A stretch of 5,414 nt of DNA from an uncultured Alphaproteobacteria bacterium (lineage in GTDB: Bacteria > Pseudomonadota > Alphaproteobacteria > Rhizobiales > Aestuariivirgaceae). The stretch covers positions 1 through 5,414 of the forward strand of contig CALMLK010000072.1 of assembly GCA_937868035.1 (NCBI GenBank), in the 5' to 3' direction. Position numbers and translations under genes: made by a program. Under the pieces are notes generated by a model. That model worked only from the letters and a program-made list of their open reading frames with translations, was not told where the DNA came from and searched no databases. Of the stretch, positions 1 through 5,414 are shown piece after piece (position 1 is the first letter of the stretch; every line of letters begins with the position of its first letter).

Positions 1-46
1 GGACACCATGGAACTCGCCGCCACCCTGGTGGCGCTGGCGAAGTGA
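1..46 (+). CDS. 3' end of an unidentified plus-strand gene (partial)
   Basis: Reading from base 2, the frame gives DTMELAATLVALAK followed by TGA at 44-46. Only 14 codons are inside the window, so the product cannot be named. The alanine/leucine-rich tail looks like an amphipathic C-terminal helix of a soluble protein. It is the only likely plus-strand gene here and converges on the permease gene, whose stop lies 77 bp away. The reading rests on plausible composition and on the convergent layout with a hairpin between the two stops. It could be chance, because an open stretch this short is weak evidence. Confidence 0.45.
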   Translation, partial: DTMELAATLVALAK

Positions 47-73
47 TGCCGGGCGGCTCCACGTCTCCCCATC

Positions 74-102
74 AACAGAACAGCCGCCCCGAAGGGCGGC
101 TG
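74..102 (-). terminator. Rho-independent terminator of the permease gene (UUCG hairpin)
   Basis: On the minus strand a perfect 9-bp stem, CAGCCGCCC paired with GGGCGGCTG (81-102), closes on a TTCG tetraloop with a C-G closing pair, an especially stable RNA loop. It begins 21 bp after the permease stop and is followed by TTCTGTT, a broken U-tract. On the plus strand the hairpin is followed by TCGCATG with no U-run, so it should work mainly for the minus strand, although it may also slow plus-strand transcription from the convergent gene. Confidence 0.75.
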
Positions 103-123
103 TCGCATGAGAGAGTCTGGGGC

Positions 124-1554
124 TTACTTCGATCCCATCCGCAGCAGGTAATAGACCCCGCCACCGATGGCGACACCGAAGAACCATCCGTATGTTCCCC
201 ACCACACGGGCAGGATGGTGGTGAAGGTCGGCAGCACCGATGAGAACAGCGCGCCCACGGCGAGCGCCACCAGCGCCTTCAGGTGCCAGCCGCTCTGGAA
301 GCGGAACTCGCCGTTCTCCTGGTACAGCGCCGCCACATCGAGCCTGCCCTTCCGCAGGAGGTAGTAGTCCACCATCATGATGCCGAAGATCGGGCCCATG
401 GTGGAGCCGATGAAGTTGACGAAGTGCGCCGCACCCGTTTGCCACGGCGCCCAGGGGTAGAGGATCAGCGCAATCGCAGCGGCAATATAACCTCCGCGCT
501 TGAAGTTGATCTTGCTGGGATAGATGTTGGCGAAGTCGAACGCGGGCGACACGAAGTTCGCCACGACGTTGATGCCGAGCGTCGCCACCGCGAAGGTGAG
601 CGCCGCCAGCGCCGCGAGGAACCACGAGTCGAACTTGGCCGAGATCTGGTCGGGGTGCAGCAGCACTTCATTGTAGACCGTGTAGGCCGCCGTCGTCGTC
701 ACGCCCGCCACAAGGCAAAAGGCCAGAAGGTTGATCGGCAGGCCCCACAGGTTGCCCTTGCGCAGCTCCGCCTCGCTCGTCGCATAGCGCGAGAAGTCGC
801 AGAAGTTCAGGTAGAGCGCCGCGAAGTAGGTGATCCACGTCGCCGCCACCGCAAACAGCGCGGCCATCGAACCCGGCGCACCCGGCACGCCCGCATCGGC
901 CGTGGCCTTCAGCAGCACATCCTGCGGAATTTCGCTGCCGAACGAGAAGGTGCCCGACTTGACCACGAGATAGACCGCCAGCAGCAGCATCATGATCCAC
1001 ACCGCAGGCCCCGCCCAATCCTGGAACTTGCGCACCGTCTCCATGCCGCGCTGGATGATGAGCAGCTGCAAGGCCCATACGATCACGTAGCAGATCACCT
1101 CCAGCGTGGAGTGCCCGAGCAGGTGATTGTTCTGGTGGAAGGCCAGCATGCCTTCATTGCGCACCAGCAGCGCCACGATCGCCCCCGACGCCGCCGAGGT
1201 CTGCGCCCCGTACCAGAAGCAGGCAACGATCGCCCGCACCAGCGCCGGCAGGTTCGCACCCACCGTGCCGAAGGAGGCGCGCGCCAGAACCGGATAAGGC
1301 ACGCCCGTGCGCACCCCGGCTGTCCCGACGAGCGACATCAGGAAATAGATCACCAGCGACCCCAGTCCGATCGCCAGCACGAAATTGATGAAATTCCCGC
1401 ACAGCAGGAACAGGCTCGCCGCGAGGTAATAACCCCACAGGCTATGAACGTCGGACGTCCATACGTTGAAGATACTGAACGCGCCCCACTTCCTCTCGGT
1501 CGCAGGCGCCAGATCCTCGTTGTATAACGAGGGTGACGGATTACTGATTTTCAT
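124..1554 (-). CDS. NCS1-family nucleobase/hydantoin/allantoin-type cation symporter
   Basis: This 476-residue inner-membrane protein is predicted to import a pyrimidine, purine, hydantoin or allantoin-like compound with a cation. It resembles PucI, CodB and Mhp1 of the NCS1 family. Seen in the sequence: the N-terminal NEDLAPA box (12-18), then WTSDVHSLWGYYLAASLF (32-49), GVPYPVLARASFG (84-96), GMETVRKFQDWAGP (170-183), INVVANF with SPAFDFANIYPSKINFKRG (328-354), and the late VDYYLLRKGRLDV loop near 395. About twelve hydrophobic segments fit the family fold. W114 and Q118 in FWYGAQ appear to correspond to the ligand-contacting Trp and Gln of Mhp1 helix 3 (inferred from motif spacing). The frame stays open to an ATG at 1659, but the 35 extra residues look non-conserved and cross an inverted repeat. 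The ATG at 1554 lies just before the NCS1 box and is preferred, though its Shine-Dalgarno sequence (GGGAA) is weak. The gene appears monocistronic. The exact substrate is not deducible. Confidence 0.9.
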   Translation of the reverse strand: MKISNPSPSLYNEDLAPATERKWGAFSIFNVWTSDVHSLWGYYLAASLFLLCGNFINFVLAIGLGSLVIYFLMSLVGTAGVRTGVPYPVLARASFGTVGANLPALVRAIVACFWYGAQTSAASGAIVALLVRNEGMLAFHQNNHLLGHSTLEVICYVIVWALQLLIIQRGMETVRKFQDWAGPAVWIMMLLLAVYLVVKSGTFSFGSEIPQDVLLKATADAGVPGAPGSMAALFAVAATWITYFAALYLNFCDFSRYATSEAELRKGNLWGLPINLLAFCLVAGVTTTAAYTVYNEVLLHPDQISAKFDSWFLAALAALTFAVATLGINVVANFVSPAFDFANIYPSKINFKRGGYIAAAIALILYPWAPWQTGAAHFVNFIGSTMGPIFGIMMVDYYLLRKGRLDVAALYQENGEFRFQSGWHLKALVALAVGALFSSVLPTFTTILPVWWGTYGWFFGVAIGGGVYYLLRMGSK

Positions 1555-1615
1555 TTGGTCGGTTCCCACATTTCCCCGTAGCCATGCGGCCACCCCGGAA
1601 TGATGCCCCCGATTC

Positions 1616-1653
1616 GGGCGGTTGGAAATAGCCCAATAATTGTGCAACCGCCC
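1616..1653. promoter_or_regulatory. Perfect 9-bp inverted repeat upstream of the permease, possible operator
   Basis: GGGCGGTTG (1616-1624) and CAACCGCCC (1645-1653) are exact reverse complements separated by 20 bp of AT-richer sequence. The arm centres are 29 bp apart, close to three helical turns, as expected for a dimeric regulator binding one face of DNA. It lies 62-99 bp upstream of the permease ATG and after the tig terminator, so it most likely belongs to the permease. It could instead form a hairpin in a 5' leader. No regulator gene is visible nearby, and I cannot assign a regulator family. Confidence 0.4.
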
Positions 1654-1670
1654 ATCCACCCCGCAGGCGG

Positions 1671-1705
1671 CAATAAAAAACCCTCCTCCGTCGCCGGAAG
1701 AGGGT
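1671..1705 (-). terminator. Rho-independent terminator of tig
   Basis: In the minus-strand RNA, an 11-bp stem (1680-1690 with 1695-1705, one G-U wobble) closes on a GCGA loop, a GNRA tetraloop. It is followed by UUUUUUAUUG from 1680 down to 1671. It begins 30 bp after the tig stop. The long GC-rich stem, stable loop and clean U-run make this the clearest terminator in the window. It isolates tig from the downstream permease. Confidence 0.93.
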
Positions 1706-1734
1706 CCAAATGTCTGGGAATGGGCCCTGAGGGC

Positions 1735-3099
1735 TTATTCCTCGCCGTCCATGTCGTCCTCGACCATCTTCTGCAGGTCTTCGCGGCTGGTGTCCTTGTC
1801 GGTCACCGTCGCCTTGCCCACAATCAGGTCCACCACCTTCTGCTCGAAGATCGGCCCGCGCAGTTCGATCAGCGCCGAGGGATTCTTGCGGTAGTAGTCA
1901 TAGACCTGCTTTTCCTGGCCGGGGAACTGGCGCACGCGGGCGATCAGCGCCTGCTGCAGTTCCTGCTCGTTCACCTGGATCTGTTCCTTTTCGCCCAGTG
2001 TCCCGAGCACAAGGCCAAGGCGCACGCGGCGTTCGGCAATGGTCCGGTATTCCTTGCGCGCTTCCTCTTCCGTCGTGTTTTCGTCGGCAAAGGACTTGTT
2101 GGCGCGCTTCATCTCGTTCTGCAGCGCATTCCAGATGCCGTTGAATTCGGCCTCCACCAGGCGCTCGGGCAGTTCGAAGGTGTATTCCTTGTCGAGCGCG
2201 TCAAGCACGTCGCGTTTCAGCTTCATCGCCGTCATGCGGCCGAACTCGCGTTCAATGCCGGACTTGAGCATGTCGCGGAGCGCGGTGAGGGACTCGAAGC
2301 CCATGCGCTTGGCAAACTCGTCATCAACAACGGCAGCCTTCGGAGCTTCGATGGAAGCGATGCGTGTATCGAACTCGGCGGCCTTGCCGGCAAGGTCTGC
2401 AACCCCGTAGGTCTCGGGGAACGTCACCTTGACGAGCACGTCGTCGCCCGCCTTCTTGCCCGTGAGCTGTTCCTCGAAGCCGGGGATGAACTGGTTGGAA
2501 CCGATTTCCAGCGGAATGTTCTCGCCTGCGCCTCCGTCAAACGGCTTGCCGTCGATCTTGCCGACGAAGGAGATCGTCACGCGGTCGCCATTCTCAGACT
2601 TGGCGCCCTCGGCCTTGGCTTCCCAGGACTTGGAGCCGGACGCGAGGCGGCTGACGGCTTCATCGAGGTGTGCGTCGCTGACGGCAACCACATGCTTGGT
2701 CAGAGCCAGACCGGCGTGGTCCTTGATCTGGAATTCGGGGATCACCTCACCCGAAACGTCGAAAGACAAATCCTTCTTGCCGTCCATGATCTGCTCCACC
2801 TCGTCAGAGGCTTCCGGCAGCTTCACTTCGGGCTGATAGGCAGGCTTGAGGTTGCGGTCGGCGAAGACGGAACGTGCACCGTCGTCAATCGCCTTCTGCA
2901 CGACTTCGGCCATCACCGACTTGCCATACAGGCGCTTGAGATGCGCAACCGGCACCTTGCCCGGGCGGAAGCCCTTGATCTGGGCCTTGGGCGCCATTTC
3001 GGAGAGGCGGGCTTCAGCCTGCTTGGCCAGTTCAGCGGCGTTCACCACCACCTTGAATTCACGCTTCAGGCCTTGGCTTGCGGTCTCGGTCACGTTCAT
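1735..3099 (-). CDS. tig: Trigger factor, ribosome-bound chaperone and peptidyl-prolyl isomerase
   Basis: This 454-residue cytoplasmic chaperone docks beside the ribosome exit tunnel and shelters nascent chains. The N-terminal ribosome-binding domain (about 1-120) holds the signature GFRPGKVP at 43-50, the loop that contacts ribosomal protein L23. The FKBP-type domain lies at about 168-255 (GDRVTISFVGKIDGKPFDGG, then FIPGFEEQLTGKKAGD). The helical C-terminal arms follow, with IAERRVRLGLVLGTLGEKE typical of alphaproteobacteria, and the protein ends in an acidic DDMDGEE tail. Length matches the family. The ATG at 3099 gives MNVTETASQGLKRE, the usual N-terminus. An in-frame ATG at 3108 would add MRP, and neither has a strong Shine-Dalgarno. 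The frame remains open up to 3327, but that extension reads through the tRNA-Leu gene and is not coding. clpP and clpX, which follow tig in many bacteria, are not here; a terminator and a permease follow. Confidence 0.97.
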   Translation of the reverse strand: MNVTETASQGLKREFKVVVNAAELAKQAEARLSEMAPKAQIKGFRPGKVPVAHLKRLYGKSVMAEVVQKAIDDGARSVFADRNLKPAYQPEVKLPEASDEVEQIMDGKKDLSFDVSGEVIPEFQIKDHAGLALTKHVVAVSDAHLDEAVSRLASGSKSWEAKAEGAKSENGDRVTISFVGKIDGKPFDGGAGENIPLEIGSNQFIPGFEEQLTGKKAGDDVLVKVTFPETYGVADLAGKAAEFDTRIASIEAPKAAVVDDEFAKRMGFESLTALRDMLKSGIEREFGRMTAMKLKRDVLDALDKEYTFELPERLVEAEFNGIWNALQNEMKRANKSFADENTTEEEARKEYRTIAERRVRLGLVLGTLGEKEQIQVNEQELQQALIARVRQFPGQEKQVYDYYRKNPSALIELRGPIFEQKVVDLIVGKATVTDKDTSREDLQKMVEDDMDGEE

Positions 3100-3152
3100 G
3101 GGTCTCATCTTTCGTTCAAGCCCCTCGTCGTGCGGCTGCTGGCAAGTGGGTC

Positions 3153-3237
3153 TGGTGCGGGCGGAGGGACTTGAACCCCCACGGGTTTCCCCACAGGAAC
3201 CTAAATCCTGCGTGTCTGCCAATTTCACCACGCCCGC
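3153..3237 (-). tRNA. tRNA-Leu (anticodon UAG)
   Basis: The minus strand folds into a class II tRNA of 85 nt including an encoded CCA (3155-3153). The acceptor stem is seven perfect pairs: GCGGGCG (3237-3231) with CGCCCGC (3163-3157). The discriminator is A (3156), as usual for leucine tRNAs. The anticodon arm is CAGGA-TTTAGGT-TCCTG (3210-3194), giving TAG at 3203-3201, with T33 and G37. The long variable arm typical of tRNA-Leu and the T-arm with TTCAAGT are present. It decodes CUN codons, CUA in particular. It sits 53 bp upstream of tig on the same strand with no terminator between them. Confidence 0.97.
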
Positions 3238-3452
3238 GAGATGCCAGCGGCCCGAAAGCCGAGGGGCGATTAGGTCGGCGCGCCTATAGCAGAGCGTTTC
3301 AGGCCGTGCCAGCAGGAAATGGCGCAAGCGGCCTGCACCATTGACGTCGCTCCAGCCGAATAAATCCTTTTATAGGAATTTTATGCTTGTCAAAGCGTTT
3401 GGTACCCTCTACGTCAAGGCAACCAGAAGGTAACAGGTGGACGCAGGTGAAA
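3238..3452 (-). other. Intergenic region upstream of tRNA-Leu, presumed promoter region
   Basis: No gene is seen in these 215 bp. The methyltransferase stop is at 3453 and I find no U-tailed hairpin after it, so its transcript may run on or end by Rho. The stretch holds a weak promoter candidate (3283-3312), an imperfect stem-loop (3300-3335), and an AT-rich island (about 3361-3393) with a perfect TTGACA on the minus strand at 3393-3388. That hexamer is followed by TATAAA after only 13 bp, too short for a normal sigma-70 promoter. A second minus-strand TTGAC lies 24 bp further upstream, at 3417-3413. Confidence 0.5.
3283..3312 (-). promoter_or_regulatory. Candidate promoter of tRNA-Leu (and possibly tig)
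   Basis: On the minus strand CTGGCA (3312-3307, four of six matches to TTGACA) is followed after 18 bp by TATAGG (3288-3283, four of six matches to TATAAT). The bases after the -10 are CGCGCCGACC, a GC-rich discriminator as found at stringently controlled stable-RNA promoters. Transcription would begin near 3276, about 39 nt before the mature tRNA. Both hexamers are weak and the call rests largely on position and discriminator. Confidence 0.3.
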
Positions 3453-4259
3453 CTAGGACGCCTTGAAAACATAGACGCCGAAGCCATCCCGCAAGGAGCG
3501 GAGGATGGTGTTCAGCAGAAACCCCGGGATGGCGAATGCACCCAGTTCCCGTGCCCGCCCCACGATGGAAGTACGGGAGACGAGATTGTAGCCCTTTTCG
3601 ATCACCGTCCGTTCAGGCGTGTCGATCTGAGGTGCGAAATCGGTGCCGAGTTGCTTCAGCAAGTCCCGGAAAGGCTTTGCGATGCGCTCGCAGAAACGTC
3701 TGTTCATCAGGTCGCAGATCAAGGTGTGTCCGGGAAGCTCAGCGCGAAGCGTGGCGAACAATTGCTTCTGTTGTGCCTGCGTGAGGTACATGCTTACTCC
3801 CTCCAACACCACGACAGCATCGCGCGTCCCCGCCCAGGGAAGAAGCTTTTCGGCGAGCGACTCGATGACGAAGTCGATACTGAGCCGCATCAGCGGCGTG
3901 GGGCATTCCGCAAGGGGCAAGAGTTCATTCTTTCGCGCCAAAAGATCCGCCTGGTCCAATTCGACCCAGGCACCACCGCCCAGGCGATAGGCGCGGGTGT
4001 CGAAACCTGCGCCTAGCAGAAAGACAATCTGGCGTGGATCGGCCGCGATTTTCTCCCTCAATAAGTCATCGATGATGCGGGCCCGAACGGCGTTAGACAA
4101 ATTGGGCCGTGCGAGTGTCGTGAAGTGGGCAAAGGCCACCTCTGCCTCAGGTGTCATGAAGCGCTGAGCCAGTTGGTCGCCGCAAATGGGCTTGGCCGAC
4201 GCTGCATCACGGGCCCGAACGCCGCAACAATAGTAAGCCGTCTGTGCTATCGCATCCAT
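3453..4259 (-). CDS. LCM/TIGR00027-family SAM-dependent O-methyltransferase
   Basis: This protein of 268 residues (269 from the upstream ATG) is predicted to transfer a methyl group from S-adenosylmethionine, probably to a carboxyl or hydroxyl group. Relatives include leucine carboxyl methyltransferases and O-methyltransferases of polyketide pathways (COG3315). Numbering from the ATG at 4262: N-terminal IAQTAYYCCGVRARD (5-19); SAM-binding motif I LLGAGFDTRAYRL (82-94); acidic motif VELDQADLLARK (100-111), whose E/D should bind the SAM ribose; and VVVLEGVSMYL (150-160), the family's EGxxxYL motif. There is no signal peptide, so it is cytoplasmic. Two ATGs are adjacent (4262 and 4259). GGAG at 4270-4267 lies 7 nt from the second and 4 nt from the first, which favours 4259. 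It follows the DMT transporter by about 40 bp and is probably its operon partner. Family-typical proline after the acidic pair is replaced (ELDQA). The substrate is unknown. Confidence 0.87.
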   Translation of the reverse strand: MDAIAQTAYYCCGVRARDAASAKPICGDQLAQRFMTPEAEVAFAHFTTLARPNLSNAVRARIIDDLLREKIAADPRQIVFLLGAGFDTRAYRLGGGAWVELDQADLLARKNELLPLAECPTPLMRLSIDFVIESLAEKLLPWAGTRDAVVVLEGVSMYLTQAQQKQLFATLRAELPGHTLICDLMNRRFCERIAKPFRDLLKQLGTDFAPQIDTPERTVIEKGYNLVSRTSIVGRARELGAFAIPGFLLNTILRSLRDGFGVYVFKAS

Positions 4260-4299
4260 CATGCCACTCCACGTGCTGTGGGAAACTTAGGTGGACGGA

Positions 4300-5196
4300 T
4301 CAGAAACCTGAATTGCGGCGCCTGCTGGGCCAATTCGAAACCACCACACCGGCAGCAATGGTCGCCGCGCCAGCCCAGACGAGTGGCGGATAGACCTCCT
4401 GCAAAAACACGACACCACACAATAGGCCCACAGCCGCCGCCACGTAGCCGATCTGGCTCAGGTAGGTCGGACCGCCGACCCATTGCAGACGGAAGAACAC
4501 GGTGAACATCGCTGCGGAGATCGCCACCTGGAGAAGCAGAAGCAACGGAGACTGCAGCGCCGTCGCCACCGCGCCGTCCCTGCCCCACACGGTCAACAGA
4601 ACGATGAGCGGCAAAGAGGCCACCAGATTCGTGACCGCTGCCATTCGCAGAGGTGCCATGCCCTTCGGCCAGAAAGCCGTGCGGAAAACATTGCCGATGC
4701 CCAGCGACAGCGGCACAAGGAATGCAAGCCAGTGCCATTGGCCATTCGCATCCGCCGGCAAGCCGAAGCGGGACAGCGCTATGAAAACGGCTCCCGCAAA
4801 CCCAAGCCCCACACCCGCCAGAAGGCGACCATTCGGCGGGCGGACTCCCAGCAACATCGACAAAGCCGCCGTCACCACGGGAGAGAAAGCAAACATCAGA
4901 GACATGTATCCGCTGCCCACATGCGGCAGGGCACCAAAGGTCAAGGCGTTGGGCACGACGTAGGCAAGCAAACCGGAGAAAAGGGCAAAACCCAAGTGAC
5001 CCACCTGCAACATGGAACGGTCCGAAGCCAGGCTTACAATTGCAAGTAGCAAACCCGGCCCCAGCGAGATCAGCAAGGCCCAGAGCAGCGGATCAATACC
5101 GGCGTCCGCCGACAGCCGCCCCAGGGGAAAATAGAATCCCAGCAGCAACCCGGTCGTCAAGAGCAGGAAGAGCGGATGGTCCCGGAACGGCGTCAT
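4300..5196 (-). CDS. EamA/DMT-superfamily membrane transporter
   Basis: This 298-residue inner-membrane protein has ten predicted helices, at about 8-26, 36-56, 67-90, 95-117, 124-142, 155-173, 184-204, 217-236, 243-265 and 270-288, in the two-times-five layout of EamA drug/metabolite transporters. The second repeat ends with the classic VVFLQEVYPPLVWAGAATIAAGVVV (262-286). The equivalent place in the first repeat reads LLGVRPPNGRLLAGVGLGFAGAVFIAL, where the usual acidic residue after LLG is Val. A basic tail (SRRRNSGF) marks a cytoplasmic C-terminus. Relatives export amino acids, metabolites or drugs; the substrate here cannot be told. The start at 5196 lies 7 bp after the stop of the upstream TPR-type gene. 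Its only good Shine-Dalgarno-like GGAG (5213-5210) is 13 nt away, so translation is probably coupled to the gene before it. Confidence 0.87.
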   Translation of the reverse strand: MTPFRDHPLFLLLTTGLLLGFYFPLGRLSADAGIDPLLWALLISLGPGLLLAIVSLASDRSMLQVGHLGFALFSGLLAYVVPNALTFGALPHVGSGYMSLMFAFSPVVTAALSMLLGVRPPNGRLLAGVGLGFAGAVFIALSRFGLPADANGQWHWLAFLVPLSLGIGNVFRTAFWPKGMAPLRMAAVTNLVASLPLIVLLTVWGRDGAVATALQSPLLLLLQVAISAAMFTVFFRLQWVGGPTYLSQIGYVAAAVGLLCGVVFLQEVYPPLVWAGAATIAAGVVVSNWPSRRRNSGF

Positions 5197-5203
5197 CCCG
5201 GTA

Positions 5204-5414
5204 TTATTGCTCCAGTCCCATTTCCTTGCGCATGCGCGTCAACACCTCAGCCGCATGAGGATCCGCAACAGCGATGGCCGCGTCCATGTCGGCCCGGGCT
5301 TTCGCTTTGTCCTTCGCCAAGAGATAAGACGCGCGGATCACGAGGACCTGGTAATCCTTGGGCGCGACCTCGACAGCCATGTCGAAATCCTCGAATGCGC
5401 TGTCCCAGTTGTTG
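5204..5414 (-). CDS. TPR-repeat protein, C-terminal part (partial)
   Basis: The minus strand is open from the window edge (first full codon at 5413) to TAA at 5206-5204, giving the last 69 residues. They begin NNWDSAFEDFDMAVEVAPKDYQVLVIRASYLLA, which has the tetratricopeptide pattern: W at position 3 and A at 6 of the fragment, the D/A-spaced second helix, and a P-x-D turn before the next helix. A second, weaker repeat follows (AKARADMDAAIAVADPHAAEVL). TPR repeats bind partner proteins, and nothing identifies the partner. The N-terminus, any signal peptide and further repeats lie outside the window. It leads directly into the DMT transporter, with 7 bp between stop and ATG, so the two are likely co-transcribed. 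Confidence 0.78.
   Translation of the reverse strand, partial: NNWDSAFEDFDMAVEVAPKDYQVLVIRASYLLAKDKAKARADMDAAIAVADPHAAEVLTRMRKEMGLEQ

Noticed and set aside
283..1527. 414-residue plus-strand open frame opposite the permease
   Set aside because: Its product is rich in Arg, His and Gln with no hydrophobic core or motif, as expected for the antisense of a GC-rich membrane-protein gene. The minus strand has clear NCS1 motifs.
1555..1659. N-terminal extension of the permease to the ATG at 1659 (511 residues)
   Set aside because: The added residues are hydrophilic, unlike NCS1 N-termini, and cover the inverted repeat; the ATG at 1554 directly precedes the family box.
1724..1734. GCCC-TGA-GGGC mini-hairpin next to the tig stop
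   Set aside because: Only 4 bp with no U-run; the strong terminator 30 bp on explains termination.
1600..3174. 524-residue plus-strand open frame opposite tig
   Set aside because: It reads antisense through all of tig and into the tRNA. Composition (His, Leu, Gly) shows no recognised domain, and long antisense frames are common in GC-rich DNA.
3434..3449. Two CAGGTG copies 10 bp apart just after the methyltransferase stop
   Set aside because: A six-base direct repeat occurring twice is readily explained by chance; no further copies or hairpin.
3387..4016. 209-residue plus-strand frame opposite the methyltransferase
   Set aside because: No domain is recognisable, whereas the minus strand has the complete SAM-methyltransferase motif set.
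4263..4299. CACGTG and a CCAC/GTGG dyad between the DMT and methyltransferase genes
   Set aside because: A 4-bp dyad without U-run is too short for a terminator, and the 37-bp gap fits an ordinary operon spacer.
4259..4738. 159-residue minus-strand frame overlapping the DMT transporter
   Set aside because: It is out of frame with a clear ten-helix transporter, with Gly/Arg-rich low-information content and no family motif.
4483..5049. 188-residue plus-strand frame opposite the DMT transporter
   Set aside because: Its Gln/Arg/His-rich translation is the typical antisense of a leucine/alanine-rich membrane protein.

Overview
The window looks like chromosomal DNA from a GC-rich bacterium, most likely an alphaproteobacterium. 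The best clue is the trigger factor, whose C-terminal arm carries a stretch typical of that class (IAERRVRLGLVLGTLGEKE). Codon use with strong G/C at third positions fits. Genus cannot be judged from what is here. No mobile element, CRISPR array, phage gene or toxin-antitoxin pair is visible, and almost everything reads on the minus strand.

Left part (1-1734): the last codons of an unidentified plus-strand gene end at 46. They converge on a minus-strand NCS1-family nucleobase/hydantoin/allantoin-type permease (124-1554). A perfect UUCG-capped hairpin (81-102) lies between the two stop codons and probably ends the permease transcript. The 180-bp gap upstream of the permease start holds a perfect 9-bp inverted repeat (1616-1653), a possible operator, and the strong terminator of the next gene (1671-1705).

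Middle part (1735-3452): tig (trigger factor) lies 53 bp downstream of a tRNA-Leu(UAG) gene with encoded CCA, both on the minus strand. No terminator or convincing promoter separates them, so a common tRNA-mRNA transcript is plausible. The 215-bp stretch upstream of the tRNA must hold the promoter; a weak candidate with a GC-rich discriminator and an AT-rich island are described.

Right part (3453-5414): a probable minus-strand operon, in transcription order a TPR-type protein (3' end only), a ten-helix EamA/DMT-superfamily transporter 7 bp further on, and after 37 bp an LCM/TIGR00027-family SAM-dependent O-methyltransferase. The close spacing suggests linked expression of exporter and methyltransferase, but no substrate can be deduced.

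This is mostly ordinary housekeeping and transport DNA. The points most worth a second look are the inverted repeat before the permease, the tRNA-Leu/tig arrangement and the exporter-methyltransferase pair. I do not see a convincing undescribed system.
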